This document shows positions 17,104-24,628 of a DNA stretch of 64,000 nucleotides, piece by piece. The translations under genes and the position numbers were made by a program. Position 1 is the first letter of the stretch; the number at the start of each line of letters is the position of its first letter. A model generated the notes under the pieces. That model was not told the origin of the DNA and did no database searches. It saw only the letters and a program-made list of their open reading frames with translations. This stretch comes from Alteromonas sp. LOR (GTDB taxonomy: Bacteria > Pseudomonadota > Gammaproteobacteria > Enterobacterales > Alteromonadaceae): NCBI RefSeq assembly GCF_000753865.1, contig NZ_JQFW01000001.1, positions 118,639 through 182,638 of the forward strand, given 5' to 3'.

Positions 17104-18198
17104 TTAACCCTGTGGCATTAGCTGGCGGCGCAGCATCCAGATGAAAACGGGTGCGCCAATAATGGCGGTAACAATGCCAATAGGTAACTCGGCAGGCACA
17201 ACGGCCACTCTGGCAATCCAGTCTGATGCCAATAGCACCAAGGCACCTAATAACATGCTTACTGGCATCATGTATTTGAGGTTAGCGCCTACCAAAATAC
17301 GAGAAAGGTGGGGAATAACTAAGCCTAAAAAGCCGACTAACCCAGTAAGTGCAACCGCAGCACCTACCCCTATTGCAACAAACACCACTATCTGATTTTT
17401 TAAGCTTTTTATATTTACTCCCATGTATTTGGCTTCTGACTCGCCCAATAACAACAAACTCATTTGCTGCCGCTTGCTCCATAAACCCATTAAGCTAAGT
17501 AGCAGTAATGGCAAGGCTTGAAACAGTGAAGACCAATTGGCTCCCGCCAACGAGCCCATGGTCCAATAATTAATTAACCGCAGGGAGCTGTCGTCAGCAT
17601 AAAAGCTGAGTAACCCAATAAGGGCAAACCCTAGCGCGTTCATTGCCACGCCTACTAAAATGAGCGAGGTAACTTGCACGCCCTGCTCGCTTTGTGCAAA
17701 TTGATACACCAACAGCGTAGCCAGAAGTGCCCCAATAAACGCAGCATAAGGCAGCATTAACGCGGCTTTTATGCCAAAGGTTGCCTGCAATAAAGGCCCA
17801 AGCGCAATCATGCCTACGGCCATTACTGCTGCCCCCGAACTTACTCCTATTACGGAGGGGTCTGCCAGTGGATTTCTACATAATGCCTGCGTGGCGGCCC
17901 CAGTTTGCGCCAATACTGCGCCTATCAGTAATCCAAGGCATAAACGCGGTAAGCGAATTTCGCTAATAATGTTGAGCTGCAGTGTGCTGATTGAATGCCA
18001 AGTGTCGGGTAAAAACCAGGCAACAGATAAGCGTATATCCCAGCCTGCAGGCCCAAAGCTTAACGACACTACGCTTGCCACTATTAACATGGCAAGCAGC
18101 CATGAAAGGCAAAACCACACTTTCTTCTGCTGGCTATCAAACCAGCTTTTATGTGATGTAGGCAACGGTGACTGATGTGAAAAAGTAAGGCTACTCAT
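17104..18198 (-). CDS. hmuU: Heme ABC transporter permease
   Basis: 364 residues from the ATG at 18198, which overlaps the end of the binding-protein gene; the frame extends to 18270, but that part is antisense-like and inside hmuT. About nine to ten membrane helices are visible, with the BtuC/FecCD signatures LCRNPLADPSVIGVSSGAA and GLVGFLGLVIPHLSRILVG. The permease dimer forms the inner-membrane channel that passes heme to the cytoplasm. The soluble N-terminal 30 residues are variable and the exact start is uncertain (another ATG at 18210). Confidence 0.88.
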   Translation of the reverse strand: MSSLTFSHQSPLPTSHKSWFDSQQKKVWFCLSWLLAMLIVASVVSLSFGPAGWDIRLSVAWFLPDTWHSISTLQLNIISEIRLPRLCLGLLIGAVLAQTGAATQALCRNPLADPSVIGVSSGAAVMAVGMIALGPLLQATFGIKAALMLPYAAFIGALLATLLVYQFAQSEQGVQVTSLILVGVAMNALGFALIGLLSFYADDSSLRLINYWTMGSLAGANWSSLFQALPLLLLSLMGLWSKRQQMSLLLLGESEAKYMGVNIKSLKNQIVVFVAIGVGAAVALTGLVGFLGLVIPHLSRILVGANLKYMMPVSMLLGALVLLASDWIARVAVVPAELPIGIVTAIIGAPVFIWMLRRQLMPQG

Positions 18199-19123
18199 CG
18201 CTTTTACCATTAGCAGTATGAATATAGGCGCTTTGCTTTTTAACTGTTTGCCCATTCGCGCCTTTTTCACGCCAGTTTTTCACCAAGGCAATAGCTTGGG
18301 CAAGTCGAGGGGTCATGCCAAGCGATTGAAGTGAGTCCATGACTAACAAGCGACATTCTTGCGCTGCTTTAAGTAAGCGTAAGTTGGGGCTTTGGCAAAA
18401 CTTGTCTTTGCCACCGGCGCTCATTACCACGTGATTAGGCGCAACTAAAAAGTCGGGCTGCTGCAGTGCTAATGCCTCGCTATTTATGCCTTTAAACCCT
18501 TTATGCTGCGCTGCCACATTGTCGATGCCCGCATAACTAAATATTAACTGCGGTACCGTTTCTGTGCCTGCCGCAATGAGCCCGCGATCGGAGGCTGAAA
18601 GTAAAAATACCGCTTTGGCAGTGCTGTTTGTTGCTTTACTTGGCAGTGAGGCATTGAATTGCGCAATTAACTGTTGTGCTTGTGCTGTTTTTCTAAGGTC
18701 TGCGCCAAGCTGTTGAATTAGCGCAACGAGGCCTTCGGGGCCGGTAGGTTTGTCGTAAACAACAACGTCTACGCCGGTACTTTTTATTTGTTTGATAACC
18801 TCATTTCGGCCCACACCTTCAATGGCCAATATTTTATCAGGGGCAAAAGACAATACGCCTTCAGCGGCTAAGTCTCGGTAATAGCCCACCATGGGTAGCT
18901 GCTTTACTTCCTGTGGATATTGGCTTGACTGATCTACGGCAATCACACTATCTCCAGCATCAAGGGCAAACACAATTTCGGTAATGGTGCCGCCCGCTGT
19001 AATAAGCTTTTGCGAGGTGTTTTCTTTAGCATGGGCGTTGTTGTGACTTAATAAACCAAAAGCGAACAATAGGCTCACTACTGATACTGAGAATGCGATT
19101 GAGAAAAGCGGTTGGGTTTTCAT
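18191..19123 (-). CDS. hmuT: Periplasmic heme-binding protein
   Basis: 310 residues with a signal peptide ending near NNAHA. It has the class III (BtuF/HmuT) binding-protein layout: LITAGGTITEIVFALDAGDSVIAVDQSSQYP, then VGYYRDLAAEGVLSF and KILAIEGVGR. Known HmuT proteins take heme from the outer-membrane receptor and dock on HmuUV. The coding end overlaps the permease start by 8 bp. It is separated from the receptor gene by 118 bp that carry a nested inverted repeat, so its expression may differ from that of the receptor. Confidence 0.88.
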   Translation of the reverse strand: MKTQPLFSIAFSVSVVSLLFAFGLLSHNNAHAKENTSQKLITAGGTITEIVFALDAGDSVIAVDQSSQYPQEVKQLPMVGYYRDLAAEGVLSFAPDKILAIEGVGRNEVIKQIKSTGVDVVVYDKPTGPEGLVALIQQLGADLRKTAQAQQLIAQFNASLPSKATNSTAKAVFLLSASDRGLIAAGTETVPQLIFSYAGIDNVAAQHKGFKGINSEALALQQPDFLVAPNHVVMSAGGKDKFCQSPNLRLLKAAQECRLLVMDSLQSLGMTPRLAQAIALVKNWREKGANGQTVKKQSAYIHTANGKSDE

Positions 19124-19164
19124 AGCAATCTGTTCCTAATAAAGGGTTTTAACTTACGAGGTAT

Positions 19165-19222
19165 TGCCAAGCCCTTACTTACTGAGTAAGTGCCAATCGA
19201 TTTTACTGTAGGCGGCTTGGCA
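19165..19222 (-). promoter_or_regulatory. Nested stem-loop between receptor and hmuT
   Basis: TGCCAAGCC (19165-19173) pairs exactly with GGCTTGGCA (19214-19222). Inside the loop, ACTTACT (19177-19183) and AGTAAGT (19185-19191) form a second perfect inverted repeat. The element fills the gap between the receptor stop and hmuT start. It has no long T-run, so RNA processing or partial termination fits better than a full terminator. Role inferred. Confidence 0.4.
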
Positions 19223-19241
19223 TTATTCCTCGCGCATAAAC

Positions 19242-21479
19242 TTAAAATGCATACGTGGCATTAATGGCGGCATTCATGCCTGGCTGAGTAAGAAAGTTAA
19301 GGTTATTCGCTTCGCCAACTTCTAAGCCGCGCACCTCAGTGCCGCTCCAACTTTTGCGATCGAAAAGGTTGAATACACCAACATTAATGGCAAGGTCTTC
19401 GTTCACATTGTAGTTAGCCAGCAAATCGAACTGCGCATATCCAGGGGCCTCAAATAGTCGCGGCTCGGCGGGGTCTTGTGGTTGAATTTGTGAGTCAAAG
19501 CGCTGCACAAAAGTACCGATAAACTCAACAGACCACGTGTCGCTGCTATCGGTATAGCCAATGCCTGCAACGGCTTGTGGCGGTAAAATAGATTCTACGT
19601 CTTGGCCTGTAGCTTTATCTTCGCTGTCTAACCACGTAAGCGCACCTCGCAACTCCCAACCCGTTAAGCCAGAAGCAGACTCACCTAAAAACCATGTAAA
19701 CTGTGCGTCTATTCCTTCAATAACAACAGATTCGCGATTGGTTGCCTGAAACTCAATGAGCTGCGTGGCGGGGTTAAAGCCTACCGTGGCTCTTGATTCA
19801 ATAAAGTTGTCATAGTTGTTGTGGTAGGCACTCACGCTCCACTTCACCGCGTCTAAGGTTTGTCTTATGCCTATCTCCCAGCTTTCTACACTTTCAGGCT
19901 TTAAGTCGGGGTTAGGTAACGATGTATAACCGCCGGCAAAGTTAGTAAAGCCCACGTTTAGGTCGTCGAAAGGAGGAATGCGAAATCCTTCTGCGTATTG
20001 CAGCCAAACATTGGTGTTTTCGCTTAGGTCGTACACTGCACCTAACTTAAATGATACTTGCGAATCGTCGAAGGGCACTGCAACAACGCCGGGGTTAGCA
20101 TTGGTAAAAATGTCATCGGGGTAAGGCGCTAATGTAAATTCGTCGTAGCGCACGCCTGGACTTAACGTTAAATTGCCATTGAGCAGGGTTATTTCATCTT
20201 GAATGAAAAACGACAGCTCTCTGGCTTCAGAAATAGGAAAGTCTCGTGCGGGAAACACAGAAAACTCCGGTACCACAGCACCCGTTTCGGCGACAAATGT
20301 ACTGCCCTCTCGTAACGATTCACTGTCGGTGTACTGCAGTTCGCTACCGTAAATAAGGTAATGCTTTGAATCACCTACACTGAACTGTTTGTCTAACTGT
20401 ACAATGATTCCCTCTACTGTTTGGTTGAATTCGCTATCACGAGTTCGGCCTAACTGTACTGGAGTTGGATCTTGTCTTGATACTGCGCCAAAGCGCCCTT
20501 CACGAGTTGCTTGGCTATTTTGGGTTTCTTGCCAGTAAACTCGGGTAAGCACTTTATCGAACATGGCGGTGCTATCGCTATAGGTGTGATTAATTTGAAA
20601 CCGCGTTCTATCGCGCTCATCAATACCTTGGCTTTCGGTAATGCGCACACCACGTACGAAGGTATCTACCTGAGATAAAACGTTGGTTTGAGTTTCGCCT
20701 TCTAAGTAGTCGGCGAGAAACTCTATTCTGTGCGCATCGCTTGGTTTATAGATAAGTTTAAATTGCGCACTGTCGGTATTATTACTTTGTGGGTTTGCGG
20801 CATCGCGCTCTAACCCTGTGCCGCTGCCGCCAAAGAAGTTTTCAGTTTCAGCGCCATCTCGTGTGGTCGCGTTTAATAACCATTCCCAGTCGCCCTTTTT
20901 TCCAAATAGCTGAGCGTTAGCCATACTCTCATTGGCTACCGACGCATACCCTACTTTTACACGGCCGCCCATGCTGTCACCGTTTTGTAGCAGCTGGCTT
21001 GGATCTTTACTAATAAACGACACAACACCGCCTATAGCATCGCTTCCGTAAAGGGTAGACGCTGGGCCGCGAATAATTTCGACTCGGTCTATCATATCGA
21101 CATCAATAAAATCGCGGCGCGCTGAAAGCCCAGGCCCAAAACTAAATTCATCCGCTATAGGCGCGCCATCTAGCAACATGAGTACGCGGTCGGCATTAAT
21201 ACCTCGAATATTAAAGCCCGATAGGCCAAATCGGCCGCCCCCTTCAACCACTACACCGGGCTCAAATCGCACTAAGTCACGAATATCAGTGGCCACCATC
21301 TTATCCATTTGTTCGGTGTCGATAACGGTTACGCTAGAGGCAATTTCATCTATATCTGAATTAAATCGAGAGGATGTAACGGTGATTTGTTCGAAATCGG
21401 CCTCTTCTAATGCATCGGCGAAAGAGAATGTACTGAAACCAGAAACGAGCATAGCAAGAGCAATTTTTGAAAACTTCAT
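19242..21479 (-). CDS. TonB-dependent hemoglobin/heme receptor
   Basis: 745 residues. A signal peptide ends near FSFADA, followed by a TonB box (FEQITVTSSRF), a plug domain (VTVIDTEQMDKMVATDIRDLV, VEIIRGPASTLYGSDAIGGVVSF) and a 22-strand barrel ending in a terminal phenylalanine (YAF). The heme-receptor signature pair is recognisable as GFRIPPF and NPDLKPESVESWEIG, a variant of FRAP/NPDL. It moves heme or heme-protein-derived heme across the outer membrane using TonB energy. It heads the operon with hmuTUV and the HugZ-like gene. A Fur-like site lies about 35 bp upstream. Confidence 0.92.
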   Translation of the reverse strand: MKFSKIALAMLVSGFSTFSFADALEEADFEQITVTSSRFNSDIDEIASSVTVIDTEQMDKMVATDIRDLVRFEPGVVVEGGGRFGLSGFNIRGINADRVLMLLDGAPIADEFSFGPGLSARRDFIDVDMIDRVEIIRGPASTLYGSDAIGGVVSFISKDPSQLLQNGDSMGGRVKVGYASVANESMANAQLFGKKGDWEWLLNATTRDGAETENFFGGSGTGLERDAANPQSNNTDSAQFKLIYKPSDAHRIEFLADYLEGETQTNVLSQVDTFVRGVRITESQGIDERDRTRFQINHTYSDSTAMFDKVLTRVYWQETQNSQATREGRFGAVSRQDPTPVQLGRTRDSEFNQTVEGIIVQLDKQFSVGDSKHYLIYGSELQYTDSESLREGSTFVAETGAVVPEFSVFPARDFPISEARELSFFIQDEITLLNGNLTLSPGVRYDEFTLAPYPDDIFTNANPGVVAVPFDDSQVSFKLGAVYDLSENTNVWLQYAEGFRIPPFDDLNVGFTNFAGGYTSLPNPDLKPESVESWEIGIRQTLDAVKWSVSAYHNNYDNFIESRATVGFNPATQLIEFQATNRESVVIEGIDAQFTWFLGESASGLTGWELRGALTWLDSEDKATGQDVESILPPQAVAGIGYTDSSDTWSVEFIGTFVQRFDSQIQPQDPAEPRLFEAPGYAQFDLLANYNVNEDLAINVGVFNLFDRKSWSGTEVRGLEVGEANNLNFLTQPGMNAAINATYAF

Positions 21480-21511
21480 GTGTCTAAAACCCTACAAATA
21501 GTGCGGATGTT

Positions 21512-21530
21512 AATGATAATAGTTATTATT
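21512..21530. promoter_or_regulatory. Fur-like site upstream of the heme receptor
   Basis: The 19 bases match the classical Fur consensus (repeats of GATAAT) at 13 of 19 positions. The site lies 33-51 bp upstream of the receptor start, where repression would be effective. Iron-dependent repression of heme uptake by Fur is well known in related bacteria. The match is moderate and the surroundings are AT-rich. Confidence 0.5.
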
Positions 21531-21829
21531 TAGATTAAGTTATCACGAAGTTTTTAGGGAAACAAATTTATTAATGCAGACTTTACAAATAGCAAAACGA
21601 GGCGTTTTTGATTGGAGTTAGAAAAAATAAGTGAAAGTGTAAACCCGCATCAATACAGGCTTGTCGCAACGGTAGAGCCGATGAAGCAGTGCTAACGCCT
21701 ATTATAAAATGAGCGTTCTGCGTGGTAATTGATGAATAAAAATTAATATAAAGATGTTCATAAGGCAGTGTCGGCACAATATTAAAATGAAGAGAGCCCG
21801 GTGCTTTATAACAATGTTGCTGAAGCTTG
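21531..21829. other. Intergenic region between heme receptor and HNH-like gene
   Basis: About 300 bp without a supported gene. A 64-codon minus frame (21777 to 21583) is not protein-like and has no ribosome-binding site. The part next to the receptor should hold its promoter; the rest shows no repeat or RNA structure that I can defend. Confidence 0.4.
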
Positions 21830-22621
21830 TTAGTTTTTTCGCTCCTCTTTCACCCTCAACAAATAGAACTTATCCAGCGCCTCTTTTACGGTAAGGTTTT
21901 CATCGGCTCGTAGGTATTTTTTTACCTCGCGAATAACCAGGTTTCTGTTTTGATTGTGCTGCGTTGCAAACGCTTCGCAGGGCTTTTCGATGGCGTCTAA
22001 TAATCTGCGTGCTTCTAGTGAGCGATGAAACGCCTCTATAGCGCTATCGAAATTTTCGCCGTTCTCAAAGTACAGCTCGCTTAAGCGGCCTTTTTTAATT
22101 TGATAGGTGCTGCTGGCGTATTCCAGTGCCAGTTTGAAGTTTTCAAAGGTTTCATCGAATACCTGGTAGCGCTTATCTGGCGCTTTGCCCACTCTGGTAA
22201 TGCTGCCGCCTATTTCATGGTCGAAGCCATTAAAGCGAAGTCGAGATACGGTTTCTTTGCCTAAATTGATGCCTGCGCTTAAACTTATTTGAAATGCTCT
22301 ATCCATTTCTTCCAGCTCTTCTGGGCTCCACACGTTATAAACCGTTACCGCTTTTTTGTATTTGTTTGCTAATAGTTTTTTGAGGGCATCGAAGCGCTCA
22401 CCCAATGTGCCGCTATTGTGTTTTTTTAATAAATCGGTGCATTCGCTGCACGCAGGCACGGCAATAAACTCAGCATCTCTGCTGCCATCGCGCCAATCGT
22501 GAATAAACGAGATAGGAGGAATGTAATCGGGCGTTGAAGCCTCGCAACCACAGTAAAAGCACTTGTTGAAGTCGACAGAATGCACCGCCACCAGGGGTTC
22601 GTAATACTTTTTGTAATCCAT
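21830..22621 (-). CDS. Zinc-ribbon/HNH-like protein of unknown function
   Basis: 263 residues, start supported by GAGGG upstream. The N-terminal 65 residues hold a CFYCG pair, a DYIPPISFIHDW segment and a second pair CSEC, which resembles the metal-binding frame of HNH endonucleases. The order C-x2-C, D-x-I-P-P, C-x2-C is seen; the classical HNH active-site histidines are not obvious. The rest is charged and helical with no recognisable domain. It is monocistronic and divergent from the sulfur-transport operon on the right. A nuclease role is possible but unproven. Confidence 0.6.
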   Translation of the reverse strand: MDYKKYYEPLVAVHSVDFNKCFYCGCEASTPDYIPPISFIHDWRDGSRDAEFIAVPACSECTDLLKKHNSGTLGERFDALKKLLANKYKKAVTVYNVWSPEELEEMDRAFQISLSAGINLGKETVSRLRFNGFDHEIGGSITRVGKAPDKRYQVFDETFENFKLALEYASSTYQIKKGRLSELYFENGENFDSAIEAFHRSLEARRLLDAIEKPCEAFATQHNQNRNLVIREVKKYLRADENLTVKEALDKFYLLRVKEERKN

Positions 22622-22914
22622 TGCGCCCTCGTTTTAGTGTGTTTGCATAGTTGTTTTTTACAGCCATTAGCTTGTTGTATAGCGTACTCTCTGCATTTTT
22701 ATCTGCAACCTAGCTAGTAATAAAATAAAGTATATTTTATATATATATTTAGTTTATCTACTCCTGTATTATAAATACGAAGAGTTTTAACAATCCGCTA
22801 GCTCAGTTGGAATATTCCGCATTATTATATGCGAAATAACGCATTTACATGACTTGATTATGTAGATACGAGATTCATAAACTCATTTGAGGTACAGCGG
22901 AAAAGGAGAGATAA

Positions 22915-23346
22915 ATGGAAAACTGGATTGCAACCCCTTTTGAGCCTCTAAGCGGCTTAATAGGAGGCATTCTTATTGGGCTATCAGTGGTATTGCTATT
23001 GCTCACTCTTGGTCGCATAGCCGGCATATCAGGAATTGCTGCTGGCGCGCTAACTCAAAGGGGATCTGAACAATATTGGCGGTTAGCATTTTTAATTGGA
23101 ATGTTGTTAGCTGCGGTAATTTATAAGGTGTTCTTAGGTGGCTTTGAAGTACAGACTCAGGTGGGTTCTGGCTGGATGATAATAGCGGGGTTGCTAGTAG
23201 GGTTTGGAACCCGCCTTGGCAGTGGATGCACTTCTGGTCACGGTGTAGCGGGCCTTTCTCGGTTATCGCCACGTTCAATAGTGGCCACACTCACTTTTAT
23301 GGCTGCAGCTGTTGTTACCACAAACATTGTCAGACACGTCTTATAA
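22915..23346 (+). CDS. YeeE/YedE-family membrane protein, N-terminal half
   Basis: 143 residues with about four membrane helices. The cysteine motif GSGCTSGHGVAG is characteristic of YeeE/YedE proteins, which import thiosulfate or other sulfur compounds by passing them along conserved cysteines. AAGGAGAG lies before the ATG. In this genome the family is split in two: this gene and the one starting 16 bp downstream each supply half of the usual fold. The pair is followed by a periplasmic DsrE-like protein, so the operon probably handles sulfur species. The transported compound is inferred. Confidence 0.85.
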   Translation: MENWIATPFEPLSGLIGGILIGLSVVLLLLTLGRIAGISGIAAGALTQRGSEQYWRLAFLIGMLLAAVIYKVFLGGFEVQTQVGSGWMIIAGLLVGFGTRLGSGCTSGHGVAGLSRLSPRSIVATLTFMAAAVVTTNIVRHVL

Positions 23347-23362
23347 ACGGAGGAATTCATTC

Positions 23363-23782
23363 ATGAAAGTCATTATAGCCTCATTATTTAGCGGCCTTTT
23401 GTTCGGTTTCGGACTTATTATTTCGGGTATGAGCAACCCTGCTCGCGTACTTAACTTTCTCGATTTTAGCTCGAATTGGGACGCCACCTTGGCCTTTGTA
23501 ATGGGCGGCGCAATAGCAGTGGCAGCGCCTTGTATTTATTGGGTACGCAAAAGAAGCAAACCATTGTTTGCTGATAAGTTCGACATTCCCACAAGTACCA
23601 CTATCGATGCTAAGTTAGTTTTAGGGTCGGCATGTTTTGGCATTGGTTGGGGTGTAAGTGGTTTTTGTCCCGGCCCCGTTGTTGTAGCTGCCACCTCACT
23701 TCAATCAGACGTGCTACTATTTATCGTCGCAATGGTTGTAGGCATGCTAGCGCAACATTGGTTGAAACCAACAACGGCGTAA
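23363..23782 (+). CDS. YeeE/YedE-family membrane protein, C-terminal half (DUF6691-like)
   Basis: 139 residues. The ATG at 23363 with GGAGG nine bases upstream is preferred over the longer frame from 23312, which overlaps the previous gene. The second conserved cysteine motif is visible in GVSGFCPGPVVVA, and GFGLIISGMSNPARVLNFLDF is the usual start of this half. About four membrane helices. It should assemble with the upstream protein into one sulfur-transport unit. Confidence 0.85.
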   Translation: MKVIIASLFSGLLFGFGLIISGMSNPARVLNFLDFSSNWDATLAFVMGGAIAVAAPCIYWVRKRSKPLFADKFDIPTSTTIDAKLVLGSACFGIGWGVSGFCPGPVVVAATSLQSDVLLFIVAMVVGMLAQHWLKPTTA

Positions 23783-23827
23783 GCAAAGCAAAAGATGCAT
23801 AAATAACTCTTTGAAAAGGTACTCACT

Positions 23828-24382
23828 ATGTTAAAAATAAAAAACGTAAACCTGATGGCTTGTTGTTTAGTTGCTCTCTTTAGCTTTCACTCTGCTGTTA
23901 ATGCTCAGATGTCCACATTTAAAGATGGAACAGCTATATCAGGGTTTGGAAAAAGTGCGCCGGTTCCCTCTCACTCTTTGCCTGAAAACAGTGAGTTTAC
24001 TGTTGCATTTGACGTGGCTAGCACCGGTGGTGAAGGCGTGGTAAATCGAAAGTTTGATAGCTTAGCTCGCTTTATCAACATGCATGTTGCTGCGGGTGTG
24101 AAAAAAGAAAATATACACCTTGCCCTTGTGGTTCACGGTAAAGCGATTTTTGACCTGCTAAACAACGCGTCTTATCAACAAAAATATGCAACAACCAACC
24201 CAAATGAGCCCCTTTTAAGCGCACTTTTACAAAACAATGTACGGGTAATCTTATGCGGGCAAAGCGCAGCTGCAAATGCCGTTCAAGGCAGTGAATTGGT
24301 TGAAGGGGTGGAGATTCAATTATCAGCTATGACCGCTCACGCATTGCTTCAGCAAGAAGGCTATACCGTCAATCCATTTTAA
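23828..24382 (+). CDS. Periplasmic DsrE-like protein
   Basis: 184 residues with a signal peptide (MLKIKNVNLMACCLVALFSFHSAVNAQ). The core has the DsrE/F-like fold pattern: FTVAFDVASTG, a middle HLALVVHGKAIFDLL, and NNVRVILCGQSAAANAV with one cysteine at the position used in sulfur carriers. AAAAGG precedes the ATG. DsrE proteins carry persulfide sulfur; secreted versions next to YeeE/YedE genes are known, but their reaction is not well defined. Context suggests handling of sulfur before or after transport. Confidence 0.75.
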   Translation: MLKIKNVNLMACCLVALFSFHSAVNAQMSTFKDGTAISGFGKSAPVPSHSLPENSEFTVAFDVASTGGEGVVNRKFDSLARFINMHVAAGVKKENIHLALVVHGKAIFDLLNNASYQQKYATTNPNEPLLSALLQNNVRVILCGQSAAANAVQGSELVEGVEIQLSAMTAHALLQQEGYTVNPF

Positions 24383-24430
24383 TTTTAGAGATATTATACA
24401 AAGCCAAACTTATTGTCGGTATTAGCATAA

Positions 24431-24589
24431 TGTGCCAAAAAGTGTGAAAGATAGGTTTGGGCTTCGTAACCCACTTGCTGCTTATGCCACAGTGACGGAG
24501 GGCCGCAGCCCAAAAACCTTTACAATGCCACCGGCTCCCGAATTTTCTAGCGAGTGGCAGGCAGCTGTGGCAACAAAAGTAGTGTGAAA
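24431..24589 (+). other. Possible small gene or gene remnant
   Basis: A 52-codon frame with a GTG start gives VPKSVKDRFGLRNPLAAYA and continues through FTMPPAPEFSSEWQAAVA to a stop. The composition looks protein-like, yet there is no ribosome-binding site. It may be the C-terminal tail of a lost gene. The call is weak. Confidence 0.2.
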
Positions 24590-24614
24590 AGCCATCTTTT
24601 TCACACTTAATTTT
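24581..24614. terminator. Hairpin terminator between convergent genes
   Basis: AGTGTGAAAA (24581-24590) and TTTTCACACT (24598-24607) form a perfect 10-bp stem with a 7-base loop, followed by TAATTTTTT on the plus strand. It lies between the DsrE-like gene and the convergent sensor kinase, so it can end plus-strand transcripts and perhaps also minus-strand ones. Confidence 0.65.
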
Positions 24615-24628
24615 TTCGGCTATACCGC

